From positions 1 through 21,062 of IMG/VR virus record IMGVR_UViG_3300042542_002980: a stretch of DNA of 21,062 bases, one strand, 5' to 3'. Both the position numbers and the translations under genes were made by a program. The notes beneath the pieces are model-generated. The model did not search any database. It saw only the letters and a list, made by a program, of their open reading frames with translations, and was not told the DNA's origin. This DNA is from a virus. How positions within the stretch are numbered: position 1 is the stretch's first letter; each line of letters opens with the position of its first letter. Positions 15,165-21,043 of this stretch are shown here, piece by piece.

Positions 15165-15788
15165 ATGGTTTGCCCGTGTTGCCTGCCGAGGTGCTGCCCA
15201 GCGTTTCGTGCGTTTGACGGCACGAACAAGTTTTACCGCTACTTCACATACTACGACTGGGACATTCCAACATTTGGAGTCAACCAATACGTTCTGACGC
15301 CGCAAGATCAAGACTTTGCAATCATGGACCCGTCCGGAACGCCCGCGCCTCCTGGGCGACTTGTCGACGGGCACGTGGTTGCAGACGCGCTGTCGCTTTG
15401 TCCGGGATACCCGGAGGCTTCGCTTCCTTCGGTTACGGGCGGGCCAAGATATCCGCCGGGTTCGTATGGTAATAGGAGTCCAGCAAATTCTCCGAGTCGT
15501 GGATTGCTGGGTGGAGAACCCAGCCCGTATATCCCGTCGCGTCAGCCCACAATATTCAACCGAGGATCTGGGCTTTCAAACATTCCCGGCGGTGGTCGCG
15601 AGTTGTCGGAGTCTTATATTCCAGCCTCGGGCGACCCTGATTGGTTTGCTTACCTTCTTGGAAGTCCGCAGGTGCCGACCAAGCAAAAGGATGGCTTTTC
15701 TCTGATTCGCTCTGAGTTGAGCGGCGAGTATTCGTCGCCGCCCAGCCCGTACTGCCACATAAACTCGTTGGACAACCCGCTGCCGTGA
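15165..15788 (+). CDS. Proline-rich protein with an N-terminal cysteine cluster, unknown
   Basis: A 207-aa protein with five cysteines in its first eleven residues (MVCPCCLPRCCP), after which cysteine is rare. The body contains Tyr/Phe-rich FYRYFTYYDWDIPTFG, then long Pro/Gly/Ser-rich low-complexity sequence (residues about 75-180: GTPAPPGRLV, PSRGLLGGEPSP) and a closing SGEYSSPPSPYCHINSLD. The ATG starts one base after the upstream stop. The cysteine cluster could bind metal or form disulphides, or be lipid-modified, but no lipobox or signal peptide is seen. The low-complexity body argues for a structural protein. No family recognised. Confidence 0.6.
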   Translation: MVCPCCLPRCCPAFRAFDGTNKFYRYFTYYDWDIPTFGVNQYVLTPQDQDFAIMDPSGTPAPPGRLVDGHVVADALSLCPGYPEASLPSVTGGPRYPPGSYGNRSPANSPSRGLLGGEPSPYIPSRQPTIFNRGSGLSNIPGGGRELSESYIPASGDPDWFAYLLGSPQVPTKQKDGFSLIRSELSGEYSSPPSPYCHINSLDNPLP

Positions 15789-16240
15789 ACACAGTCAGTT
15801 GCCGCCGCGAGCACCTTGAAGAGCGTTGCGCCGAGCGAGGCTACACGCTGGCAGAAGTGATGCCGTGCGTTGTCTCGCGGGCTGCCGACGAGTGGATCGT
15901 CGACACTGAAAGCCCGTGGTATCCGAGGATGCTGAAGCCGGGTTACAGCGTGGAAGACGCGGCCGTAGCAACGCAGCTTTCCAGACACGGCACGCCCTCG
16001 TTTCTGACCAAGGTGCGAAATCTCGCATCCGCCGCCGTATCGCACGTCGCCGCAGGCATGCCGATGGCGTCCGACGCCGAGATCATCCGGCGGCACGACA
16101 TATGCCTCAAGTGCGAGCATCTGGAGAACAACGCCTGCAACCTCTGCGGATGCCCGGTGTCGAGGGTGGCGGGCTACGTCAGCAAGCTGTCCTGGGCCGA
16201 CCAAGCCTGCCCGGCGGGCAAGTGGCATCCGGTCGCTTGA
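15785..16240 (+). CDS. Small protein with a C-terminal zinc-ribbon-like cysteine motif
   Basis: A 151-aa protein. The N-terminal half is helical (HLEERCAERGYTLAEVMPCV, then DEWIVDTESPWYPRML). The C-terminal third carries HDICLKCEHLENNACNLCGCPV and WADQACPAGKWHPVA: a Cys-x2-Cys, 7-residue gap, Cys-x2-Cys-x-Cys and a final Cys-Pro-x-Gly, the spacing of a small zinc ribbon or treble clef. The GTG at 15785 overlaps the preceding stop (GTGA). An N-terminal segment of this type is also found in small proteins next to phage structural genes. A DNA/RNA-binding or late regulator role is possible. Function unknown; Zn binding is inferred from the cysteine pattern. Confidence 0.68.
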   Translation: MNTVSCRREHLEERCAERGYTLAEVMPCVVSRAADEWIVDTESPWYPRMLKPGYSVEDAAVATQLSRHGTPSFLTKVRNLASAAVSHVAAGMPMASDAEIIRRHDICLKCEHLENNACNLCGCPVSRVAGYVSKLSWADQACPAGKWHPVA

Positions 16241-16261
16241 CGGCCCTGCCACGCTGGGTGG

Positions 16262-16453
16262 ATGGGACGCGCCAAGCATCAGCCGAAGCCCGACGCGGTC
16301 ATCCTGCCGCCCGAGCTCGATGATGACGAGGATTGTGGCGGCGGCGGCATCCCGGATGAGGATGGCTGGATCCACGTAAAGGAGACGACCCTTGACGAAG
16401 AAAAGCCCAAGCGGCGGCGGCCTGCTCGACGCCGTTCGCCGGGAGATGGCTGA
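16262..16453 (+). CDS. Small acidic/basic protein, hypothetical
   Basis: A 63-aa reading frame with an acidic centre (ELDDDEDCGGGG, PDEDGW) and a very basic end (KPKRRRPARRRSPGDG), probably disordered. ATG at 16262 is preceded by GGTGG (16254-16258), a weak SD. It overlaps the next gene by 62 bases in another frame. It could be a genuine small accessory protein, or noise, since the following gene has the better start signal. No family recognised. Confidence 0.4.
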   Translation: MGRAKHQPKPDAVILPPELDDDEDCGGGGIPDEDGWIHVKETTLDEEKPKRRRPARRRSPGDG

Positions 16454-16658
16454 GGTGCGGCATGGACCTCCGTCGTGGTGGGAACGAGTCGCACCGGAGC
16501 ACCTCGCAGAACTCAGTGCGATCAAAGCTGCGTGGCAGTCAGGCGAGCTGGGCACCCGCAAGAAGACGCTGGCCCGCACCATCAGCAACAACCTGCGTTC
16601 TCGTGGCATCAGTGATATCGGGTGGCAAGGAGTTCTGACATGGCTCGACGTAGCCTGA
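16392..16658 (+). CDS. Small helical protein with TTG start, unknown
   Basis: An 88-aa protein begun at TTG 16392, chosen because AAAGGAG (16378-16384) stands 7 bases before it and the frame has no ATG until residue 19. Features: a basic, flexible N-terminus (KKSPSGGGLLDAVRREM), a Trp-rich turn (PPSWWERVAPEHLAEL), and a helical segment RKKTLARTISNNLRSRGISDIGWQGV ending in a Trp. The 'KT-x-A-x-x-I-x-x-x-L-x-x-R-G' pattern suggests a small DNA-binding or nucleoprotein fold. It overlaps the metallophosphoesterase start by 19 bases and may be coupled to it. No family named. Confidence 0.62.
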   Translation: MTKKSPSGGGLLDAVRREMAEVRHGPPSWWERVAPEHLAELSAIKAAWQSGELGTRKKTLARTISNNLRSRGISDIGWQGVLTWLDVA

Positions 16659-17710
16659 AAGACGAGGTTGCCAGCGACCTGGCCGCCGCGTCACAACTCG
16701 CCACCGATGCCGAGATCGCACGGCTGCGGTCGGAGCTGGCCTCGTACCGAAATCGGTACAAGGCCGCCTTGTCGCAGATCGACCGGGAACGCGAGCGGGC
16801 CGACGCTATATCGTCGCTCCAGGGCGTGCAGCCGGTCGCCTTGACCAAGGTTGTCAAAGGCAAGAAGCGGGCCAAGCACTCCGCCACGGCGATCCTCATG
16901 CTGTCGGACGTGCACTGCGAAGAGCGCGTACTTCCCGAGACCGTCAACGGTGAAAACGACTACTCGCTTGACGTATGCCAGGCCCGGCTCGCCGAGCTCG
17001 AGGAGCGGTTTCTGGATTGCCTGCACCACGAACGCAACCAGGCCGATATCCGCCGCGTGCTGATTTGGCTGGGCGGCGACTTCATCACGGGCCACATCCA
17101 CCCGGATTGCGTCGAAGTGGCCCAGCTTTCGCCCATGAACGCCACGCGGTGGATCGCCGAGCGGCTGCGTGGACTCATCGACAACGTGGCTCAGCACGCC
17201 GACGAAGTGGTGGTCGCCACCAACGCAGGCAACCACGGAAGATCCACAGAGAAAAACCGCATTGCCACGGAGCTCGACCACTCGTGGGAGCAGTTGATGT
17301 TTTTCACGCTGGCCCGCGAGGAGAAGAATAAGAACGTGCAATGGAAGATCGCCGAGGGCCACCTAGGCTACGTCGACCTCGACGGGTTCCTCGTCCGCAC
17401 GACCCATGGGCACTCCATCCGGTTCGCTGGTGGTGTCTACGGTCTGGCCCTACCGGCCTCTAAGGCCATCGCCCGGTGGGACGCGGGACGCAAGGCTCAC
17501 TTGACCATCTTTGGCCACTACCACTCGTTCGGCTGGCTGCGTGGTGCACGCTACGTGGCGAACGGGAGCGTGATTGGACACAGCCCATACGCTGAGAGGG
17601 TCGCCTCTCCAGAGAGGCCATGCCAGGGCATGGCAATCATCGACCACGGCCGCAACGAGGTGACGCGTGCGTATCCGCTGTTCTGCGACCGCGACCTACG
17701 GACGCGTTGA
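16640..17710 (+). CDS. Metallophosphoesterase (calcineurin-like / DNA exonuclease-like)
   Basis: A 356-aa protein with a coiled-coil N-terminus (residues about 24-60) and a calcineurin-type core in the expected order: LSDVH (D90, H92), LGGDFITG (D147), a GNHG motif (N198, H199), THGH (H256/H258) and FGHYHSFG (H293/H295). Spacing and motifs fit a binuclear metallophosphoesterase. Phage members include DNA repair nuclease-like and cyclic-nucleotide or polynucleotide phosphatases; substrate cannot be read here. The ATG at 16640 is preferred over GTG 16622 because AAGGAG at 16627-16632 is 7 bases before it. Placed among accessory genes left of the integrase, it may act in DNA processing, nucleotide metabolism or host defence evasion. 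Confidence 0.85.
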   Translation: MARRSLKDEVASDLAAASQLATDAEIARLRSELASYRNRYKAALSQIDRERERADAISSLQGVQPVALTKVVKGKKRAKHSATAILMLSDVHCEERVLPETVNGENDYSLDVCQARLAELEERFLDCLHHERNQADIRRVLIWLGGDFITGHIHPDCVEVAQLSPMNATRWIAERLRGLIDNVAQHADEVVVATNAGNHGRSTEKNRIATELDHSWEQLMFFTLAREEKNKNVQWKIAEGHLGYVDLDGFLVRTTHGHSIRFAGGVYGLALPASKAIARWDAGRKAHLTIFGHYHSFGWLRGARYVANGSVIGHSPYAERVASPERPCQGMAIIDHGRNEVTRAYPLFCDRDLRTR

Positions 17711-17713
17711 CGC

Positions 17714-18466
17714 ATGGTTTACGACTTGAGCGACGACTACATCGCCGAGGCTCGCAAACGAGCGTATCGGTACCAAGGACAGTGGACTGGCACAGCAGGA
17801 TCACTGGCGGCCGATGTCGCCAGACTTCTCATCGAAAGGAAAAAGATGCAAGGAATTCTTACAGATCTCGAAAACTCCAATGCTGCACTGCGTGAAGCTG
17901 TCGAGAACCGGCTGGCCGGCCAGCCCAGCGTCGACGAGACCGACGCTGCTGGTGGCGAGTTCGCCGACTGGATGCGAAACACATCTGGCGGCTGCTGCGA
18001 CGGTGGCAAGTGCCACACGCCAGAAGACAAAGCGCCGGAGCGGTGGCGCGAGATCACGCAGGCGAGCGCCGAGAAGTACGCCGCCGAGCGGTTCCTCGGC
18101 TCGTCGCTGCTCAAGTCGGACGTGCACCCGACCAGCCAAGCGTTCTACGACCTCTGCGACGCAATCAAGGACATGCACCGGAGAAAATCCTCTGACTATG
18201 GGTGCCCGAGTGGCAGTGACCCGTTGGCCAACATCCGCAACGGTGCCAAGTTCGTCGGGATCCCAGCTTGGAAAGCGGCCATGGTGCGGCTGAGCGACAA
18301 GGTCACCAGGTTGGCGACCTACAACGTCACTGGCCGGCTGGAGAACGAGTCGCTGGAGGACAACCTCTTCGACCTGGCCTCGTACAGCCTGCTGGCACTG
18401 CTGTTGCACCGAGAAGAACACGGAAAGATCAACGGCGGCCACCGGAGGACTCACCATGACGCATGA
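17714..18466 (+). CDS. Phage Nmad1/DUF1599-like protein (nucleotide-modification-associated)
   Basis: A 250-aa protein, three bases after the metallophosphoesterase. The C-terminal part (residues about 141-235) has the motif order I associate with this family: IKDMHRRKSSDYG, SDPLANI, RLSDKVTRL, ENESLEDNLFDLASYSLL. It looks like an all-alpha MazG-type fold with acidic residues (E213, D216, D220) for metal. The family is named from phage gene neighbourhoods linked to modified DNA bases; the exact reaction is not established. The N-terminal half is helical and carries a Cys-rich loop (GGCCDGGKCH, residues 92-101) not typical of the family and possibly zinc-binding. The last bases overlap the following gene by 11 (18456-18466). 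Confidence 0.75.
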   Translation: MVYDLSDDYIAEARKRAYRYQGQWTGTAGSLAADVARLLIERKKMQGILTDLENSNAALREAVENRLAGQPSVDETDAAGGEFADWMRNTSGGCCDGGKCHTPEDKAPERWREITQASAEKYAAERFLGSSLLKSDVHPTSQAFYDLCDAIKDMHRRKSSDYGCPSGSDPLANIRNGAKFVGIPAWKAAMVRLSDKVTRLATYNVTGRLENESLEDNLFDLASYSLLALLLHREEHGKINGGHRRTHHDA

Positions 18467-18671
18467 CGTAGCAGGGCCGTCCGCTGCATCGACTGGTTCT
18501 GTGGAGAAGTGTCCGGTGTGCGGCGGGCCGTCGCTCACTCGGGCTGAACGAGTTGCCATCTCATTCATCGCACACAACGATCCGAAAGACGGCTTTGTGC
18601 GGAGAACGTGGCTGGAGTTCAAGACTGCACTATGCGGCCTGCTGGAGCGAACGCGAGAAACGAGCAAGTAG
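18456..18671 (+). CDS. Small hypothetical protein with a CPVCGG motif
   Basis: A 71-aa protein with a single Cys-x-x-Cys knuckle (EKCPVCGG, residues 18-24), a helical middle (LTRAERVAISFIAHND) and a basic helical tail. ATG at 18456 has GGAGG at 18444-18448, 7 bases before it, a good signal. The one knuckle cannot alone make a zinc ribbon; it could dimerise. It is the last plus-strand gene before the convergent integrase, so it closes the rightward operon. Function unknown. Confidence 0.72.
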   Translation: MTHDVAGPSAASTGSVEKCPVCGGPSLTRAERVAISFIAHNDPKDGFVRRTWLEFKTALCGLLERTRETSK

Positions 18672-18705
18672 CCACAGAACGAGACACTTGATCCGGGCGG
18701 CGGCT

Positions 18706-18743
18706 CGAGCGGCGCGGGTTTTATCCTTTCCCCGCGCCGCTCG
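18706..18743. terminator. GC-rich hairpin between convergent genes
   Basis: A 13-bp perfect stem (CGAGCGGCGCGGG at 18706-18718, complement at 18731-18743) with a 12-base T-rich loop. It lies between the stop at 18671 and the integrase stop at 18754, where a two-way terminator is expected. No T-tract follows on either strand, so it may be Rho-assisted or weak. It could also be an mRNA 3'-end stabiliser or an attachment-site arm. Confidence 0.5.
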
Positions 18744-18753
18744 CCGTCTGCCG

Positions 18754-19728
18754 TTAGGTTGCTGGCTTGTCGCCCGTAGATTCCTCTCCGCCAGGTGGAA
18801 GCTTCTTCTGCTTGGCACCTGGATCATGGGGCCTGTCGATGTCGGGCAGGTAGCCGAGGTTGGATTCCCGGCCCGTGATTTCCTCGTCGTAGTAGTGGTT
18901 CTCGGCCATTTCCTCCGAGGAGTGGCCTAGTTGCCGCTTCGCTGAGATCCCGGCCCGCTTGAGGTAGCTGGCCGTCGATTTGCGGATGGCATGGAACGGC
19001 TTGTATGGCACGCCAGCCACCCGGCAGAGCACCCGCAGGCTGTTGTAGGCAGACAGCGGCTCCCGGTCGTCCAGCCAAGGCCATACGCGAGCCTCTGGCG
19101 GGCCTTTCTGGGCAGCCAGCATCTTTGCTAGGTCTGGCGTGATCGGCCGTGTAATCGTCTCCCTGTGGCCCTTGCGGGTGGCTGCAAGGAACGTGAGAGT
19201 GTGCCGCTCGAGGTCCACCTCCGACCAGCGGATCTGCAAGATGGCACCGATCCTCTCGCCGGTCTGGAACATGGCCATGATTTTCGTCGGCCAGTACCAG
19301 GCGGCAGGCTTTCCCGACACCATTCCCTTCCTCTGCCTGCCAACCTCCACCAGCCGCACGAGCTCCTCGGCCTTGTAGGCCTTCGGTACAGGCTTCGGCA
19401 CCTTCGGCCTTGCGTAGTCTGGGAACTCGATCATCTGGCCGTCCGACCGCTTCCAACGCTTCTTGGCCAGCCAGTTCCACAGTGTGCGGATGTGGGCTGA
19501 GTCTTTCGCCAAAGACGCCGGGCTGATCAGCTTCCACCGTGAGTGCTGGGTGACACGCCGCCACCGCAGAAACTTGGCGATCGTCAGATCGTCGAGGTCG
19601 TCCACGGTCGGCTCCCGCCCCAGAAAGTCTCTTAGGCGGGCCAGCGTCGCCACGTACATCGTCACCGTCCGGTCGCACAGGTCCTTGTGTGGGGCAAATC
19701 GGTCAATCAACAGGTCTTTCAGCTGCAT
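18754..19728 (-). CDS. Tyrosine recombinase / phage integrase
   Basis: A 324-aa integrase read from ATG 19728 (minus); GAGGAG lies 7 bases before it, whereas the in-frame TTG upstream at 19788 adds 20 residues without a ribosome site. An N-terminal SAM-like DNA-binding part (residues 1-105) precedes a catalytic domain from about 115: R159 (TGERIGAI), K186 (TRKGHR), H246-x-x-R249 (FHAIRK), H269 (LGHSS) and Y279 or Y280 (ENHYYD) as nucleophile. It would integrate the phage at an attachment site not identifiable here. Its C-terminal 40 residues are a charged, probably disordered tail (GAKQKKLPPGGEESTG). It is convergent with the late operon and divergent from the excisionase-like gene, which places the switch region at its promoter. 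Confidence 0.93.
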   Translation of the reverse strand: MQLKDLLIDRFAPHKDLCDRTVTMYVATLARLRDFLGREPTVDDLDDLTIAKFLRWRRVTQHSRWKLISPASLAKDSAHIRTLWNWLAKKRWKRSDGQMIEFPDYARPKVPKPVPKAYKAEELVRLVEVGRQRKGMVSGKPAAWYWPTKIMAMFQTGERIGAILQIRWSEVDLERHTLTFLAATRKGHRETITRPITPDLAKMLAAQKGPPEARVWPWLDDREPLSAYNSLRVLCRVAGVPYKPFHAIRKSTASYLKRAGISAKRQLGHSSEEMAENHYYDEEITGRESNLGYLPDIDRPHDPGAKQKKLPPGGEESTGDKPAT

Positions 19729-19771
19729 CTTCGCTCTCCTCTTTGGTGTTTGAGGGGCGATCCTAGCGGGT

Positions 19772-19801
19772 AGTGTACAGACGTTCAAGTTTTCGGCTCA
19801 A
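19772..19801 (-). promoter_or_regulatory. Candidate integrase promoter
   Basis: On the minus strand, TTGAGC (complement of 19796-19801) and TACACT (complement of 19772-19777) are 18 bases apart, with expected transcript start near 19765 and a leader of about 37 bases to ATG 19728. The -10 lies inside direct repeat 1, so a protein bound there could switch the promoter off. The -35 is a weak match. Confidence 0.35.
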
Positions 19802-19935
19802 GGGTACGGACCAAGGTTGGCCGTCCGCTCAGTCCGCTCGAAACTCTGCACACCGTGTACAGAGGTTCAATCTGCACCCCATCCGCTAGAACAATCGCCC
19901 CATTTGGGATGAGGTGATAGTGTACAGCGTTTCCA
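19773..19935. repeat. Three 16-bp direct repeats, integrase control region
   Basis: GTGTACAGACGTTCAA (19773-19788), GTGTACAGAGGTTCAA (19855-19870) and GTGTACAGCGTTTCCA (19920-19935). The first eight bases are identical in all three and contain the palindrome TGTACA. Copies are 82 and 65 bases apart and in the same orientation. Copy 1 overlaps the proposed integrase -10. Likely protein-binding sites (integrase arm sites or repressor operators). Confidence 0.75.
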
Positions 19936-19997
19936 GTGAACGGAGCAAAGCAGGAATTCGAAGCGGCGCCTACCTCGTGAAATACGGACCAAGGTTG
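19805..19997. repeat. Two copies of a 15-bp element with inner dyad
   Basis: TACGGACCAAGGTTG is identical at 19805-19819 and 19983-19997, 178 bases apart, and is followed by GCCG or TCCG. In copy 2, CGGAC and GTCCG flank CAAGGTT, an inverted pair; copy 1 has the related CCAA-GG-TTGG dyad. Each lies near the start of a divergent gene, which suits a shared regulator. Confidence 0.65.
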
Positions 19998-20008
19998 TCC
20001 GCGTATGT

Positions 20009-20036
20009 TTGACACTAGAACCGCTAGCGTTACATT
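20009..20036 (+). promoter_or_regulatory. Promoter P1 with operator-like motif
   Basis: TTGACA (20009-20014), 16 bases, TACATT (20031-20036). The motif TAGCGTTAC (20025-20033), complement of GTAACGCTA, overlaps the -10. The predicted transcript start falls at or near the ATG at 20043. Confidence 0.6.
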
Positions 20037-20042
20037 GCAGGA

Positions 20043-20306
20043 ATGATTGCCGTGGCCTCGCCAGACAAAGAATGGATCACAGTCGCCGAAGCAGTGAAGC
20101 TCTGCGGCTGCACCGAGGGCTACATCCGGCGGCTCTTGATTGCCGAGGATCCCCGGCTGACCGGCTGGAAGGCCGGACAGCGGGCCTGGCTGGTCAAGCG
20201 GGCCGACGCGGTGGCACTCAAGGCCAGCCTGTCCACCCGCTCTGTGGGCAGGCGAGCTGAGAAGCCGGCGGCACCCAAGCCCAGCCGCAAGCGGAAGCCC
20301 TCGTAA
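20043..20306 (+). CDS. Excisionase-like / winged-helix HTH DNA-binding protein
   Basis: An 87-aa protein. Residues about 11-55 show a helix-turn-helix (EWITVAEAVKLCGCTEGYIRRLL) followed by a wing-like strand (GWKAGQRAWLVKRADAVAL), the pattern of phage excisionase/MerR-type DNA-binding domains. The basic tail (KPAAPKPSRKRKPS) is probably DNA- or RNA-binding. Two starts are possible: ATG 20043, which would be leaderless given P1, and GTG 20052, 9 bases after AGGA (20039-20042). The gene is divergent from the integrase. It is likely the excisionase or a switch regulator; a repressor role is not excluded. P1's operator-like motif suggests autoregulation. Confidence 0.75.
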   Translation: MIAVASPDKEWITVAEAVKLCGCTEGYIRRLLIAEDPRLTGWKAGQRAWLVKRADAVALKASLSTRSVGRRAEKPAAPKPSRKRKPS

Positions 20307-20349
20307 TCCTCGAGGAAAGCCGCACCCAAAGAAATCTCCTCAAGAGCCC

Positions 20350-20377
20350 TTGCACAAAGTAACGATAACGCTACACT
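20350..20377 (+). promoter_or_regulatory. Promoter P2 with operator-like motif
   Basis: TTGCAC (20350-20355), 16 bases, TACACT (20372-20377). GTAACGATAACGCTA (20359-20373) holds two overlapping TAACGNTA units between the -35 and -10. In P3 the same GTAACG stands at the identical distance from the -35 (9 bases). It should drive the 47-aa gene. Confidence 0.6.
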
Positions 20378-20416
20378 AGGGCACACAGGATTCTTCCGGC
20401 CAAGGAGGGCCAAGCG

Positions 20417-20560
20417 ATGAAACGACACCTCGACCGGCTGATTCAAGCCCTCGTGTTCATCCGCCTCGGCCAGCAGCTGGGCACCGACTCGGACCTGGCC
20501 CAGGCGATCGCCAAGTGCATTGACCTCGTTGTTTCCACGCTTGCAAGATTTCTTGCTTGA
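20417..20560 (+). CDS. 47-aa small protein, unknown
   Basis: A 47-residue frame (MKRHLDRLIQALVFIRLGQQ at its start, SDLAQAIAKCIDLVVSTLARFLA at its end, shortened) with one or two amphipathic helices. The ATG at 20417 has a near-perfect SD, AGGAGG (20403-20408), 8 bases upstream, and its own promoter P2. The stop TGA at 20558-20560 overlaps the -35 of P3. The protein has no signal peptide and no clear HTH. Possibly a small regulator, anti-repressor or toxin-like peptide; not assigned. Confidence 0.65.
   Translation: MKRHLDRLIQALVFIRLGQQLGTDSDLAQAIAKCIDLVVSTLARFLA
20543..20556. repeat. Inverted repeat next to P3
   Basis: GCAAGA-TT-TCTTGC is a perfect dyad with 6-bp arms, lying directly before the TTGACA of P3 and inside the end of the 47-aa gene. 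It could be an operator for P3; a weak hairpin is also possible. Confidence 0.4.
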
Positions 20561-20584
20561 CAGAAGTAACGCTATCCGTACTCT
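20557..20584 (+). promoter_or_regulatory. Promoter P3 with operator-like motif
   Basis: TTGACA (20557-20562), 16 bases, TACTCT (20579-20584). GTAACGCTA (20566-20574) lies in the spacer, and a related GTGACGTTA is at 20596-20604. It should transcribe the 81-aa gene with a leader of about 150 bases. Confidence 0.5.
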
Positions 20585-20738
20585 CTCGCAACCAAGTGAC
20601 GTTAGCGGCACACGCAAAGCCACGACCGATGGACGAAGTTTCTAGTCCTCATTTCGCCAACTGGAATGCCTGACCACTAGATTGCCAGCAACTGGACAGC
20701 CGTATATCTTTGCCCCAACACAGAAGGAGATGACCCAC

Positions 20739-20984
20739 ATGGATGCTCATGATCGTGAATACGCCGGAGCCGTCGCCGGGATGTCAGAAACCTACGGCAG
20801 CGACGTGAACGCCTTTGCCATCGGCACGGGAGTCACCTTTCGCCTCGCCGGCTGGCCTCAGAGCTCGTTCGACGACGGCGATGTGATCGGCCACCACAAC
20901 GGCAAGCTGCTCGTCGAGACCGCCGACGACATCGTGGAGGTCGACCCGCGGGCGTGGCCCGAGGGCAACGTACTGCCCTGGTAA
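20739..20984 (+). CDS. 81-aa acidic hypothetical protein
   Basis: An 81-aa protein. ATG 20739 is chosen because AAGGAG (20724-20729) stands 9 bases before it; the frame runs up to 20682 but that start has no site. The sequence has an acidic character (DAHDREYAGAVAGMSETYG, SFDDGDVIGHHNGKLLVETADDIVEVDP) with a beta-type core (TGVTFRLAGWPQ, GKLLVETA), ending VLPW. This looks like a small SH3-like or beta-barrel fold; no family named. It follows P3 and is the last complete gene. Confidence 0.68.
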   Translation: MDAHDREYAGAVAGMSETYGSDVNAFAIGTGVTFRLAGWPQSSFDDGDVIGHHNGKLLVETADDIVEVDPRAWPEGNVLPW

Positions 20985-20996
20985 TCGCACAGGAAC

Positions 20997-21043
20997 GGCC
21001 AGCGGTGGAACCGTTGGTCGGAAGGAGCGGCGACGGAGTCGCC
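20997..21043 (+). other. Two consecutive hairpins with GGA loops
   Basis: 20997-21006 pairs with 21010-21019 (10 bp, two G-U pairs) around GGA; 21029-21034 pairs with 21038-21043 (6 bp) around GGA. They follow the last gene and no T-tract is visible. GGA in hairpin loops is the contact of CsrA-type RNA-binding proteins; here it may be chance. Confidence 0.3.

Larger units (their letters stand above)
19729..20042. promoter_or_regulatory. Divergent control region between integrase and HTH gene
   Basis: No gene is seen here. It contains three 16-bp direct repeats (GTGTACAG..TTC type), two copies of a 15-bp element (TACGGACCAAGGTTG), several CCGCTAG/CTAGCGG motifs (19763, 19883, 20021), and divergent promoters: leftward for the integrase and rightward for the HTH gene. 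The mixture suggests a lysogeny switch with arm-type integrase sites and operators. The attP core was not identified. Confidence 0.6.

Noticed and set aside
18706-18743. Hairpin as the attachment site core
   Set aside because: A hairpin between convergent genes is better explained as a terminator; no direct repeat or tRNA match is visible to define attP.
18824-19678. 284-aa frame overlapping the integrase
   Set aside because: It is on the same strand in another frame, with no integrase or other motif, whereas the 324-aa frame carries all catalytic residues.
20629-20673. 14-codon frame in the leader of the 81-aa gene
   Set aside because: No ribosome site and too short to judge; could be a leader peptide but there is no support.
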